Source: Marinifilum sp. D737
GTDB lineage: Bacteria; Bacteroidota; Bacteroidia; Bacteroidales; Marinifilaceae
Assembly: GCF_026672275.1 (NCBI RefSeq)
Contig: NZ_JANQCD010000027.1
Location: 1-64,000, forward strand
Length of the DNA: 64,000 bases
Reading direction: 5' to 3'
Under the pieces are notes generated by a model, which saw nothing but the letters and a program-made list of their open reading frames with translations, was not told the origin of the DNA and did no database searches. This document shows, one piece after another, positions 25,401-35,391 of the stretch. The position numbers and the translations under genes were made by a program. The stretch's first letter is position 1, and every line of letters starts with the position of its first letter.

Positions 25401-28331
25401 TTATTTTTTCAAAGCCTCCCACAAAATCTCAACCGGATGTTGTGCTTCCCGCTCAGTTTCATCTTTAATCTGATGACGACAAGAAGTTCCTGAAGCTGCA
25501 ATTAAAACAGACTGTGGTGTTCTTCGAACTTCCGGGAGTAAAATTAACTCGCCTACCTTTTTGCTTAAATCGTAATGCTCTTTTTCGTAACCAAAAGAGC
25601 CAGCCATACCACAACAACCTGATTTTATTTCAATGGCAGAGTAGTTTACAGGGAAACTCAATATCTCTTTAATTGGAAGAGTAGAAGCCAATGATTTTTG
25701 ATAACAGTGAGCATGAAATTTAATCTTTTTTGATTCTTTGGTAAATTGATTTGGACTAATGTTTCCTTTCTGCATTTCATTGTGTAGAAATTCTTCAATC
25801 ATGAATACATGATTTGCCAATTGTTTTGCCGATTCACGCATGTTTTCAGGTACCAAATCGATATATTCATCTCTGAATGTAAGAATCGCTGATGGTTCTA
25901 TTCCAATTAGAGGATTTTCTTCGCTAATGATATCTTGCAAGAGGTTTACATTCTTAATGGCAAGGAATTTGGCTTTTTTCACCAATCCTTTAGAAAGATA
26001 AGTTCTCCCACTTTCCTCATGTTTAGGTATAATTACATCATACCCAAGTTTTTGAAGCAACTCAATGGTTTTTATTCCAATTGGTGTGTCATTGTAATCG
26101 GTAAATTCATCGGCAAACAGATAAACCTTTCTTTTTGATTCAATATTGCCATTATTGGAATGCCATTTTTTGAGTGTTGTATGATGCAGCTTCGGTATGC
26201 TTCTTTCTTCTGCAAATCCCAAATTTCGTTTTACCAACTTTCCGATTATTGGATGCTGATTCACAAAATTGAAAAGGGAAGGAGCATGGCTACCCAATTT
26301 ATTTATCCTGCTGATATTTGCAATAAGTTTGCTTCTTAAGGGAACAGGATTCGAATCGTAATACTGTTGCAAAAACTCGGCTTTCAGCTTGGCCATGTCA
26401 ACATTCGAAGGACATTCCGATTTACAAGCTTTGCACGAAAGACACAAATCTAAAATGTCGTACAATTCTTTATGATCGAATGGATTCTTCTGTTCAGAAT
26501 TACTAATGAATTCTCTAAAAAGATTTGCCCTGGCTCGGGTGCTTAGCTTTTCATCTAAACTGGCCTGGTAACTTGGACACAAAGCTTTCCCCGTTAAGTG
26601 AGTGTTTCTGCAATCTCCAGAACCATTACAGCGCTCTGTTGCACGAACAATTCCCATATCGGACGAGAAATCAAAATAGGTGTTTATTTCTTTGGTTTCC
26701 TGATTGGGTTCATAGCGCAAATGCGTATTCATTTTTGGTGTATCAACAATCTTTCCAGGATTGAAAATATGATTAGGGTCCCAGGCATTTTTGATATCCC
26801 GAAGAAGTTCATAATTCTTTTCGCCAATCATTATAGGAATAAACTCTCCTCGCAAACGTCCATCGCCATGCTCTCCACTTAGAGATCCTTTGTACTTCTT
26901 CACAAGCTTGGCAGAATCCAGGCCAATGGCATGGAACTTTTCCTGATCGCCTTGATCTTTTAGGTTTAATACCGGTCGCAAGTGAATTTCTCCACTACCA
27001 ATATGAGCATGAAATACACAGCTGATATCGTGCTTTTTCATTAGCTCCTTAAATTCTGCAATGTAATCAAACAAAACCTCTGGCATTACCGATGTGTCCT
27101 CAATTAAGGAAACCGGTTTGGCATCACCTGGCATATTGGAAAGTACACCCAATGCAGATTTTCGCAAATCCCAAACTCTTGCAATGTTCTCGGCTCCTGT
27201 AACCATGGGAAAATGATATCCTAACGAGCTGGCTTTGAATTCATCTTCCATTTTGTTGGCAATCTCTTCGATTTCAGCTGTTGTTTCTCGTGCGAATTCT
27301 ATAATCAATAAAGCTCCGGGATTTCCTTTTAGGAAAAATCTGTTTTTTGCCTGTAGAATGTTTCCTTCTGTAAGTTTAAGGATTTGATCATCCATAAGTT
27401 CTACCGCACCAGGTTTGTATTTTAGGGCAATAAGATTACCTTCAATTGCTTCTTCAAGACTTTCGAAGTGGGCACATATTAAAGCTTTCTCTTTTGGAGG
27501 AGCTGGAACGAGGTTCAACTTTATTTCAGTCGTAAAAGCCAAAGTTCCTTCAGAACCGGCCAGCAGTTTACTAAAATTAAATTGGTCACCGCCCTTTGTA
27601 TACAAATTAGACTCAAGCAAAAGGTCAATTGCATAACCAGTGTTACGCCTTTTAATATTAATATCGGGATATTCTTGTCGAATACCTTTCTGATTTTCCT
27701 GATTGGAAAGAATGGAGTGTATATTATTATATAGTTTAGACTCTAAATTGGAGCCTGCACACTTTTGCTCAAATTCATTTTTGTTCAGATCTCCAAATAC
27801 AGCTTTGCTTCCATCACTTAAAATGGCACTTACTTCCAGGGTATGGTCTCGAGTGCTTCCATATATAATAGAGTGGGAGCCACATGAGTTGTTTCCAAGC
27901 ATACCGCCCATCATGCATCGACCTGAGGTAGAAGTTTCCGGACCAAAAAACAAATTGTAATCTTTTAAATACAGGTTCAGTTCATCCAAAATGACGCCTG
28001 GTTGAACTTTTACCCACTTTTCTTCGGTATTTAGCTCTAATATTTTTGTAAGATGTTTTGATATATCTACCACAATTCCATTCCCAACAACTTGCCCGGC
28101 CAGGGATGTTCCGGCTGCTCTGGGGATTAATGATAATGATTCCTGATTGGCAAACTGAACCAATGTTTTGATATCCTCTTCATTTTTTGGATAAACAACT
28201 GCCAAAGGCATTACTTTATATGCCGATGCATCTGTAGCATATAAAATTCGTGTTGTATTATCGGTAAAAACCTCTCCTGAAATTTGTTTTTGTAATTGGA
28301 TAAATCGATTCGAATAATTATCGGTGTTCAT
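25401..28331 (-). CDS. FAD-binding and (Fe-S)-binding oxidoreductase (D-lactate dehydrogenase/glycolate oxidase-like)
   Basis: 976 residues from the ATG at 28331; a TTG 48 bp upstream only extends the frame. The N-terminal half is a VAO-type FAD domain with PRAAGTSLAGQ and GGMLGNNSCGSHS, followed by the FAD-oxidase C domain. Then come an iron-sulfur region with CNGSGDCR and LCLSCKACKSECP, a CCG domain ending in GCCGMAGSFGYE, and cysteine-rich blocks near the C-terminus. This is the one-chain form of a D-2-hydroxyacid dehydrogenase that passes electrons to the quinone pool. D-lactate is the likeliest substrate. It is a single gene. Confidence 0.9.
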   Translation of the reverse strand: MNTDNYSNRFIQLQKQISGEVFTDNTTRILYATDASAYKVMPLAVVYPKNEEDIKTLVQFANQESLSLIPRAAGTSLAGQVVGNGIVVDISKHLTKILELNTEEKWVKVQPGVILDELNLYLKDYNLFFGPETSTSGRCMMGGMLGNNSCGSHSIIYGSTRDHTLEVSAILSDGSKAVFGDLNKNEFEQKCAGSNLESKLYNNIHSILSNQENQKGIRQEYPDINIKRRNTGYAIDLLLESNLYTKGGDQFNFSKLLAGSEGTLAFTTEIKLNLVPAPPKEKALICAHFESLEEAIEGNLIALKYKPGAVELMDDQILKLTEGNILQAKNRFFLKGNPGALLIIEFARETTAEIEEIANKMEDEFKASSLGYHFPMVTGAENIARVWDLRKSALGVLSNMPGDAKPVSLIEDTSVMPEVLFDYIAEFKELMKKHDISCVFHAHIGSGEIHLRPVLNLKDQGDQEKFHAIGLDSAKLVKKYKGSLSGEHGDGRLRGEFIPIMIGEKNYELLRDIKNAWDPNHIFNPGKIVDTPKMNTHLRYEPNQETKEINTYFDFSSDMGIVRATERCNGSGDCRNTHLTGKALCPSYQASLDEKLSTRARANLFREFISNSEQKNPFDHKELYDILDLCLSCKACKSECPSNVDMAKLKAEFLQQYYDSNPVPLRSKLIANISRINKLGSHAPSLFNFVNQHPIIGKLVKRNLGFAEERSIPKLHHTTLKKWHSNNGNIESKRKVYLFADEFTDYNDTPIGIKTIELLQKLGYDVIIPKHEESGRTYLSKGLVKKAKFLAIKNVNLLQDIISEENPLIGIEPSAILTFRDEYIDLVPENMRESAKQLANHVFMIEEFLHNEMQKGNISPNQFTKESKKIKFHAHCYQKSLASTLPIKEILSFPVNYSAIEIKSGCCGMAGSFGYEKEHYDLSKKVGELILLPEVRRTPQSVLIAASGTSCRHQIKDETEREAQHPVEILWEALKK

Positions 28332-28501
28332 AGTAAATAAGCCAGTTTTAAGCAATTCTAGTGCCTGTGTGATTCTCAAAAATTGAAGTTACATTTTTAT
28401 TTTTGAACCGCGCCTTATCAAGAATGATTATTTATTAAAAAAATGAAGCCAAAACTGACAAAAATTATGAATTTAGAAATCTACAGTTTACTTTTTATTC
28501 C

Positions 28502-28509
28502 TAAATTTG
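28502..28509 (+). promoter_or_regulatory. Candidate -7 promoter box of pta
   Basis: TAAATTTG fits TAnnTTTG and lies 42 bp before the pta start codon. A matching -33 element is not clear. Confidence 0.5.
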
Positions 28510-28550
28510 CAATGTCGAGATTACAAAACTGATTAATATATTGATCTACA

Positions 28551-29552
28551 ATGGACTTATTGCAAAAGATTAAAGAAAACGCCAAACTACACAACAAGAG
28601 AATTGTTCTTCCGGAAGGAACTGAGGAAAGAACTTTGCAAGCAACAGATATCTTATTGGAGGAAGGTATCGCACAAATTATTTTGATTGGTGCTCCTGAA
28701 GAAATCAAAGGAGAAGCTGATCGTTTAGGATTGAAAAACATCGATAAGGCAATTATCGTTGATCCTAAAAGTCATGACAAAATGGAAGCTTATGCTGAAA
28801 TTTTGGTTGAATTAAGAAAGAAAAAGGGGATGACCATGGAACAAGCTATGGAATTGGTTCAAGATCCTCTTTATTTGGCTACTTTAATGATAAAGGCTGG
28901 TGATGCTGATGGAGAAGTTGCAGGTGCATTAAATGCAACAGGGGATGTATTGCGTCCAGCATTCCAGATTGTGAAAACTATGCCAGGTATTTCGGTTGTT
29001 TCTGGTGCTTTCATTATGATTTTGAAAGACAAGAACTACGGAGATGATGGTATGATGGTATTTGCTGATTGTGCTGTTCATCCGAACCCAACAGCAAGCG
29101 AATTGGCCGAAATTGCAGTTGCAACAGCTAAAACTACAAAAGCAATTGCTGAAATGGAACCTCGTGTTGCAATGTTGAGCTTCTCAACTATGGGATCAGC
29201 AAAACACGAAATGGTTGATAAAGTTGCAGAAGCAACTCGATTGGCTAAAGAAATGGCTCCGGAATTCCAGATTGATGGTGAAATGCAAGCTGATGCTGCA
29301 ATCGTAGAAGCTATTGGTGCGAAAAAAGCTCCAGGTAGCAAGGTTGCTGGTAAGGCAAATGTATTGGTATTCCCAACTTTGGAAGTAGGAAACATTGGAT
29401 ACAAATTGGTACAACGTTTAGCAGGTGCTGAAGCAGTTGGTCCTGTTCTTCAAGGTATGGCAGCTCCGATTAATGACCTATCAAGAGGTTGTTCTGTAAG
29501 CGATATCGTAAATCTTGTTGCGATTACTGCAAACCAGGCAGCAGGAATGTAA
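28551..29552 (+). CDS. pta: Phosphate acetyltransferase
   Basis: 333 residues, the length of the short Pta class without the N-terminal regulatory domain. Recognisable blocks are KRIVLPEGTEERTL, GALNATGDVLRPAF, VVSGAFIM and DCAVHPNPTASELAEIA. It converts acetyl-CoA and phosphate to acetyl phosphate. It is 50 bp upstream of ackA and forms the acetate-producing ATP pathway. Confidence 0.96.
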   Translation: MDLLQKIKENAKLHNKRIVLPEGTEERTLQATDILLEEGIAQIILIGAPEEIKGEADRLGLKNIDKAIIVDPKSHDKMEAYAEILVELRKKKGMTMEQAMELVQDPLYLATLMIKAGDADGEVAGALNATGDVLRPAFQIVKTMPGISVVSGAFIMILKDKNYGDDGMMVFADCAVHPNPTASELAEIAVATAKTTKAIAEMEPRVAMLSFSTMGSAKHEMVDKVAEATRLAKEMAPEFQIDGEMQADAAIVEAIGAKKAPGSKVAGKANVLVFPTLEVGNIGYKLVQRLAGAEAVGPVLQGMAAPINDLSRGCSVSDIVNLVAITANQAAGM

Positions 29553-29602
29553 ATGAATATTAAGTAGTAAAATCCAAACTTAACAAATAAACAAAAAATC
29601 TA

Positions 29603-30811
29603 ATGAACGTTTTAGTTTTTAATTGCGGTAGTTCTTCTTTGAAATATCAATTGCTTCACATGGGTGATGAGGCTACATTGTTAGCTAAAGGTCTAGTTGA
29701 AAGAATTGGTTTAAAAGAGGGAGTATTAACTCACAAGCCAGAAGGAAAAGATAAATTTGAGTTGGTACAGGATATTCCAAATCATAGCGTAGGTATTGAT
29801 TTGGTGTTGAAGGCGTTGGTAAGTCCAGAGCATGGTGTGATTTCTGATTTGAAAGAAATTAACGCAGCGGGTCACCGTGTTGCTCATGGTGGTGAGTTCT
29901 TTAAAGACAGTGCATTAATCGACGAAAAAGCTAAAGAAAACATAGCAGCTTGTTGTGAATTGGCTCCACTTCACAACCCAGCGAACCTTGAAGGAATTCT
30001 TTCAATGGAAAAATTACTTCCAGGTTTACCACAGGTTGCAGTATTCGATACATCATTCCACCAAACTCTTCCTGCTGAAGCATTTATGTATGGATTACCA
30101 TACGAATGCTACGACAAGTACAGAGTTCGTAAGTATGGTTTCCACGGAACAAGTCACAAGTATGTTGCAAGCAAAGCTTGTGATATCTTAGGGTGGAACA
30201 TTGAAGACAAGAAGATTGTTAGTTGTCACTTAGGTAACGGTGCTTCTGTATGTGCAATTGATGGTGGTAAATCCATTGAAACTTCAATGGGATTCACACC
30301 AAATGAAGGTCTTTTAATGGGTACTCGTACTGGTAACCTTGATTTGGGTGCGCTTCTTTATATTGCAGAGAAGAAAAATCTTTCTATCGAAGAAACGAAT
30401 AAGTTAATTAACAAACAGTCAGGTTTGGCTGGTGTTTCAGGAATTTCATCTGATATGAGAGACCTTGAAATTGCTGCTGAAGGTGGAAACGAAAGAGCTC
30501 AATTGGCTTTAGATATGTTCGCATATCGTGTGAAGAGATTTGTAGGTTCTTATTCTGCATCAATGGGTGGTGTTGATTTGGTTCTTTTCACTGGTGGTAT
30601 TGGTGAAAACGATTCTGTTTCTCGTGAGAAAATCATTAAAGATTTCGGTTATTTAGGACTTGATTTCGATGCTGAAAAGAATGATGGTTTAAGAGGTAAA
30701 GATGCTGTGATTTCTAAAGAAGGATCAAAAGTAGCTGCTATGGTGATAACTACTAACGAAGAGTTGGTAATTGCATCTGATACTCAGAGAATCTTGAACG
30801 GATTGAAATAA
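29603..30811 (+). CDS. ackA: Acetate kinase
   Basis: 402 residues, the normal length. ASKHA signatures are VFNCGSSSLKYQ at the N-terminus, AHRVAHGGEFF, FDTSFHQTLP, YGFHGTSHKYV, SCHLGNGAS and LFTGGIGEND. It makes ATP and acetate from acetyl phosphate. Codon use in this gene and pta is less AT-rich at third positions than in the neighbours, as in highly expressed genes. It is followed by a strong terminator. Confidence 0.97.
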   Translation: MNVLVFNCGSSSLKYQLLHMGDEATLLAKGLVERIGLKEGVLTHKPEGKDKFELVQDIPNHSVGIDLVLKALVSPEHGVISDLKEINAAGHRVAHGGEFFKDSALIDEKAKENIAACCELAPLHNPANLEGILSMEKLLPGLPQVAVFDTSFHQTLPAEAFMYGLPYECYDKYRVRKYGFHGTSHKYVASKACDILGWNIEDKKIVSCHLGNGASVCAIDGGKSIETSMGFTPNEGLLMGTRTGNLDLGALLYIAEKKNLSIEETNKLINKQSGLAGVSGISSDMRDLEIAAEGGNERAQLALDMFAYRVKRFVGSYSASMGGVDLVLFTGGIGENDSVSREKIIKDFGYLGLDFDAEKNDGLRGKDAVISKEGSKVAAMVITTNEELVIASDTQRILNGLK

Positions 30812-30834
30812 GATATCCTTAAGATATATTTTGG

Positions 30835-30862
30835 AAGCCTGGCGAATAGCCAGGCTTTTTTT
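30835..30862 (+). terminator. Terminator of pta-ackA
   Basis: Stem AAGCCTGGC against GCCAGGCTT with loop GAATA and a long T-run. Between 30863 and 31127 an inverted repeat TGATTAA/TTAATCA (30979-30998) is the only other structure seen. Confidence 0.93.
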
Positions 30863-31127
30863 ATGCCATTTTCTGAAAAGTATTGCATTTATAGTACTTA
30901 TGGAATTTTTCTGTAGTAAGTTTCATGCTGTCAATTGTTTTTGAAAATCAAAAAGTATGAGATGAAGTGTTCGTTTCATGATTAATTGCTTTTAATCACG
31001 TGTGAAGTTGATATTTAATTTGATGAATAGTCGATTTTGCCGTATTTTATTGTAACAAATCAGAAGGATTGCCGTTTAGTGCATTGATGACACACTAAAT
31101 TGGCTGGGATTCTTTAAAAATGACTAT

Positions 31128-34100
31128 ATGACCAAGCTGCTACCTTTATATAAATTTTTGATTACAACACTATTGATGATTGTGTTCTGTGAGATTTATG
31201 CCCAAAGAACCAATTTTCGATTCCATGAATACAATAAGCAGAATAAATTAAACGAAGAGCTTGTTAAATATACAGTTCAAGATTCACTTGGGATCTATTA
31301 CTTTGCTACAGATGCCGGAGTATATTCCTTGATCAATGATAATTTCTATTTATACGAAGTACCAGAAGGAAAATCACAATATTTTAAAGAGTTAATTAGG
31401 CTACAAAGTGGCAACTTATTGGCTTTATCTGATGATGCAATTTACAAGATCAAACCTTCTTTTGATGCCAATGATTTGGAATTGATACTTGAATGCAACC
31501 TGGATCCTGCGTCACCAAAATATCCCAAACATGTTTTTGAGGACAAGAAGCAACAGGTTTGGATTTCAGATTACAATCATTTGTATAGATTAAATAATGG
31601 CACGGTTGAGAAGTATCATATGGATGAAAAAAACTTGACGAGCTCTTATGCAAGATCTTTTCAGTTTTTGGAATGTGATAATGGCAATCTAATCGTAGTT
31701 TCTCAAAAGGGATGGTTTTACAATTTTAACCAGAAAAGTAATTCATTCGATAAATCAGCATATCAACCTGGTTTTTTAGTTCATTCTTCTTTTAAGATTG
31801 GTTCCAACGAATTTTTACTGGGTACATCATTGGGAATCATAAAAATCATTTTTGATTTTAAGGGAAGAGTAGTTCATACCGAGACCATATCGAAGGATAT
31901 TATTGCTTCTTGCTTTGAACAGATTAATGAAAATAGGGTAATTGCAGGAACATGGTTTCAGGGATTGGTTGAAATTGAATTGAATGATGAACACAAATTT
32001 TATCCCGTTGGAGGATTTCCATACTTTACTGTAAATGATTTATACAGAGATGATTTTGGTAAATTATGGGTTTCCACAAATTCAGGGGTAATTGTTATGG
32101 AGAAGAAGTTCTTTACTTCCCAATTTCTCACTGCCAACTCAGAATATGTAGCTAGCATAAGAAAGTCGCCTGATGGTCAATTGATTTGTGCCGGCCGAAG
32201 TCATTTCTTTAAAGTTGCCGATGAACAGCACATTGACATACTCGATATAGAGTTTGAAGGATCTTTGAATGTATTTCAGCAATTTGAGGAATATACTTTA
32301 ATTGGAACCGAACAAGGACAACTCTTATTGTATTTGAGAAATGAATTACTGAAAACCATACAAGTTAGTACCCAAAGTATTTCGGAAATCGAGTTTGATA
32401 ATGCTAATATGGTTTGGGTTGTGGCAGACAAAGAATTATTCCAGGTAAACTTGACTGAAGGTACAATTAAAAGCTATCTCAAAGATTTTAAGGAACGGAG
32501 AATTGTTCAGGATGTCTTTATAAATCATAACAATACACTATTCGTTGGTGGGGAATATCAACATTCTTATTTGTATCAATACAACCGTAATAAAGATAAA
32601 TTTGAAAATATTAGCATTGATATTCCTGATGTTGGCAATATGGATTTTTGGATTCGGGACATGTGGTCGGTAAAGGATACATTATACATTGGCAGCTCTT
32701 CAGGATTATTTAAATATTTTGATTCTAATATTAATCAAGTTCACCTTGGTGATTATACCAATAGCGAAATTAATGCAGTGGTAATCGACCAATATAATGC
32801 AATATGGCTTACTACAAGTCATGGAATAATTCGAAAACGCAAAGACGAGATCTCCTTATTTACTCCAGACCAAGGTTTACCATCAAAAACTTTTACTGTT
32901 GGAAATCTATTAATCGACGATAAGGGTTTTCTTTGGGTTGGCACGTCTAATGGTTTGGCTTTTGCTCATATTACTGATACCATCCCCAATACGCCTAAAC
33001 CAATTGTACATATTGCTAAAGAAGAATCCTGGTTTATTCAGCCGAATAGTTCTCTTGAGGTAACTGCTGGCTCAATGTTACTAATGGATGTAACCGCCAT
33101 TATCTATCCTCAGAAGCAAAATCAGTTTCAATATTGTGTAATGAGAGGTGATAATAAAATAAAGGATTGGAAATCTCTCTCAGATAAGAATCAGGTAATT
33201 GTGTCAGATTTAGAACCTGGTGATTATGAAATTTGTATTCGTTGTAAGCATGAAGGAAACTACTCCTGGAGCGAAAATAGGATTATTCCTTTGCGAGTAA
33301 ACCAGGTTTGGTATTTGCGTTGGTACACTCTTCTCACCGAAATGATACTAATACTACTGATTGTGTATTTATCAAGTCAATACAGTAAGCGAAGAGCGCA
33401 GCAACATATGATAGAACTGGAGAAAATTGTTTCAGAGCGCACTGTTCAGCTTCAAAATGCCAATGAGAATTTACTATTGGCCAATAAGGCAAAAGACAGA
33501 TTTTTGTCAATAATAGGTCATGACTTAAGAAATCCATTTAATGCCATTCGTGGATTTTCTAAAATGCTGATACGCGATGAAGATATGTTATCGGAAGAGG
33601 AGAAAAAGGAACTTACCGAGATGATATATAAAAGTTCGGATGATACCTTCAAGCTATTGGAAAGTTTATTGGAATGGGCAAATGTTCAGAAAGGGAAGTT
33701 CAAACTTAATAGAGTAGAGTTCGATCTGGCTGAGGTATTGCAAACAAACATAGAGCTTCATAAGAGTCAGGCTTCGCTAAAGGATATTCATGTAGAGGGA
33801 GATTTTACCAGCTTGCAAGTAAATGCTGATAAGTCGATGATAGATACGGTGATCAGAAATCTAATGTCGAATGCAATTAAGTTCTCTTATGCCAACCAAA
33901 GCATTTTATTAAGAGCGATTAAGAAAGAAAATTTTGCCATTGTCCAGGTGAAGGACGAAGGTACCGGAATGACAGACACGCAAGTTAAAAATCTGTTTAA
34001 AATTGATACAGTGGTAACCAGTGAAGGAACTGCCAATGAAACAGGAACTGGTTTCGGTTTGATGTTGAGTAAAGAGTTCGTTGAATTGAATGGCGGGCAA

Positions 34101-34169
34101 ATTCGGGTTAGTAGTGTTAAAGGAAAAGGCACTTCGTTTTATTTTTCTATTCCGCTTAAGAATGACTAA
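31128..34169 (+). CDS. Sensor histidine kinase with two-component-regulator propeller
   Basis: 1013 residues. A signal peptide (about 1-26) leads into a long periplasmic beta-propeller built of repeats such as DFGKLWVSTNSGV and DDKGFLWVGTSNGLAF, then a Y_Y_Y-type domain ending before one membrane helix (about 740-760). The cytoplasmic part has a HisKA domain with IIGHDLRNPFNAIRGF (His798) and an ATPase domain with LMSNAIKFS, VKDEGTGM and GTGFGLML. Unlike the classical hybrid systems it has no receiver or AraC output domain, so a separate response regulator is needed; none is adjacent. Ligands of this family are often polysaccharide fragments. Confidence 0.93.
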   Translation: MTKLLPLYKFLITTLLMIVFCEIYAQRTNFRFHEYNKQNKLNEELVKYTVQDSLGIYYFATDAGVYSLINDNFYLYEVPEGKSQYFKELIRLQSGNLLALSDDAIYKIKPSFDANDLELILECNLDPASPKYPKHVFEDKKQQVWISDYNHLYRLNNGTVEKYHMDEKNLTSSYARSFQFLECDNGNLIVVSQKGWFYNFNQKSNSFDKSAYQPGFLVHSSFKIGSNEFLLGTSLGIIKIIFDFKGRVVHTETISKDIIASCFEQINENRVIAGTWFQGLVEIELNDEHKFYPVGGFPYFTVNDLYRDDFGKLWVSTNSGVIVMEKKFFTSQFLTANSEYVASIRKSPDGQLICAGRSHFFKVADEQHIDILDIEFEGSLNVFQQFEEYTLIGTEQGQLLLYLRNELLKTIQVSTQSISEIEFDNANMVWVVADKELFQVNLTEGTIKSYLKDFKERRIVQDVFINHNNTLFVGGEYQHSYLYQYNRNKDKFENISIDIPDVGNMDFWIRDMWSVKDTLYIGSSSGLFKYFDSNINQVHLGDYTNSEINAVVIDQYNAIWLTTSHGIIRKRKDEISLFTPDQGLPSKTFTVGNLLIDDKGFLWVGTSNGLAFAHITDTIPNTPKPIVHIAKEESWFIQPNSSLEVTAGSMLLMDVTAIIYPQKQNQFQYCVMRGDNKIKDWKSLSDKNQVIVSDLEPGDYEICIRCKHEGNYSWSENRIIPLRVNQVWYLRWYTLLTEMILILLIVYLSSQYSKRRAQQHMIELEKIVSERTVQLQNANENLLLANKAKDRFLSIIGHDLRNPFNAIRGFSKMLIRDEDMLSEEEKKELTEMIYKSSDDTFKLLESLLEWANVQKGKFKLNRVEFDLAEVLQTNIELHKSQASLKDIHVEGDFTSLQVNADKSMIDTVIRNLMSNAIKFSYANQSILLRAIKKENFAIVQVKDEGTGMTDTQVKNLFKIDTVVTSEGTANETGTGFGLMLSKEFVELNGGQIRVSSVKGKGTSFYFSIPLKND

Positions 34170-34171
34170 AA

Positions 34172-34225
34172 CAGTTATCAGTTATCAGTTATCAGTTATC
34201 AGTTATCAGTTATCAGTTATCAGTT
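34172..34225. repeat. Tandem heptamer repeat (CAGTTAT)n
   Basis: Seven perfect copies of CAGTTAT from 34172 to 34220 plus a partial eighth, beginning 3 bp after the kinase stop codon. The same heptamer, on either strand, makes up the dispersed AT-rich repeats at 48.7-49.0, 50.03 and 59.4-59.6 kb. Confidence 0.95.
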
Positions 34226-34359
34226 GCGCTCAATATTTGAACGTTTCTAATTGCTCATTGCTTCTGTTATTAAAATGTCACATTGTTAGAATAATTTTAA
34301 TATTTGTAATTAATCGTAAGTTTTATTTGTAGTATTAGATATGATTCGTAATTATTTCA

Positions 34360-34367
34360 TATTTTTG
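34360..34367 (+). promoter_or_regulatory. Candidate -7 promoter box
   Basis: TATTTTTG fits TAnnTTTG, 62 bp before the phosphate acyltransferase gene. No convincing -33 element. Confidence 0.35.
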
Positions 34368-34428
34368 CCTTACAACTAAATCAAGCGGGAATTAATTCCT
34401 GAAAACAACACTAAAACACATAAAGAAG

Positions 34429-35334
34429 ATGATTACACGTTTGGAGCAAATCATTGACGTTCTGAAAAGTAACGAGAAAAAACGTTTGGTAGCTGCTTAT
34501 GCTAACGATGCACATACCATTGAAGCGGTTAACAATGCTGTAGAAAAAGGGATTGTTGATGCTACATTAGTAGGTGATGAAGAAACCATTAAGAAGACTT
34601 GTGCTGAGCACAATATTGATGTTACTAAATTCACTGTAGTGCATGAGCCAGTTGAAATAAAAGCTGCTCAAAAAGCAGTTGAATTGATTCGCAATGGCGA
34701 AGGCGATATGATTATGAAAGGATTGGTTAGTACAGATAAGTACATGAAAGCAATCTTGAACAAAGAAACTGGATTGATGCCTCCAAAAGCCGTTTTGAGT
34801 CACGTTACAGTAATGGAGAATCCAAACTATCACAAACTATTGGTATGTAGTGATGTTGCTGTTATTCCTCAACCAGACCTAAACCAAAAAGTTGCATTAA
34901 CAAACTACGTAATCAATGTAGCAAGAGCTTTAGGTATCGATACTCCAAAAGTTGCATTGGTTGCTGCTTCGGAACAAGTTTTGCCAAAAATGGAAGCTTG
35001 TGTTGACGCTACTATTATCTCTAAAATGGCTGATCGTGGTCAGATTAAAAATGCTTATGTTGATGGACCATTGGCAATTGATGTTGCTATCGATAAGGAA
35101 TCAGTAGAGATTAAGAAATTAGAATCGAAAGTTGCTGGTGATGCTGACTGTTTGGTGTTCCCAAATATCGAATCGGGTAATGTTTTCTACAAAACAAATA
35201 CCAAATTGGCTAAAGCTGAACTTGGTGCATTTGTAGTTGGTGCAAAATGTCCAGCTATTCTTTCATCTCGTGGTGATAGTGTTCTTACAAAATTATATTC
35301 GATTGCTTTAGCAGCTTTAGTTGCTTCAAAATAA
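34429..35334 (+). CDS. Phosphate acyltransferase (phosphate butyryltransferase-like), copy 1
   Basis: 301 residues of the Pta/Ptb fold. Recognisable blocks are KRLVAAYANDAHTIEAV, MIMKGLVSTDKYMKAIL, HVTVMENPNYHKLLVCSDVA and the C-terminal KVAGDADCLVFPNIESGN. The opening and the KGLVSTDKYM block are closer to phosphate butyryltransferase than to acetyl-specific Pta. It forms acyl phosphate from acyl-CoA. A second copy follows at 35392. No butyrate kinase is adjacent, so the acyl phosphate may be used by AckA or by a kinase elsewhere. Confidence 0.88.
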   Translation: MITRLEQIIDVLKSNEKKRLVAAYANDAHTIEAVNNAVEKGIVDATLVGDEETIKKTCAEHNIDVTKFTVVHEPVEIKAAQKAVELIRNGEGDMIMKGLVSTDKYMKAILNKETGLMPPKAVLSHVTVMENPNYHKLLVCSDVAVIPQPDLNQKVALTNYVINVARALGIDTPKVALVAASEQVLPKMEACVDATIISKMADRGQIKNAYVDGPLAIDVAIDKESVEIKKLESKVAGDADCLVFPNIESGNVFYKTNTKLAKAELGAFVVGAKCPAILSSRGDSVLTKLYSIALAALVASK

Positions 35335-35345
35335 TATATTTCATG

Positions 35346-35371
35346 TAGAGACGTACGACCGTACGTCTCTA
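35346..35371. repeat. REP-like palindrome between the acyltransferase copies
   Basis: A perfect 12-bp inverted repeat, TAGAGACGTACG against CGTACGTCTCTA with a 2-nt centre. The motif is like the GTAGAGACG...CGTCTCTAC palindromes dispersed in many bacterial genomes. No T-run follows. A degenerate relative serves as the terminator at 36339. Confidence 0.8.
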
Positions 35372-35391
35372 ACTATTTAAACTAAAAATAT

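Noticed and set aside
28332-28379. N-terminal extension of the FAD/Fe-S oxidoreductase from a TTG
   Set aside because: The added residues do not fit the family and an ATG at 28331 precedes the conserved domain.
34172-34225. CRISPR or direct-repeat origin
   Set aside because: The repeat is a contiguous heptamer with no spacers; a simple slippage repeat.
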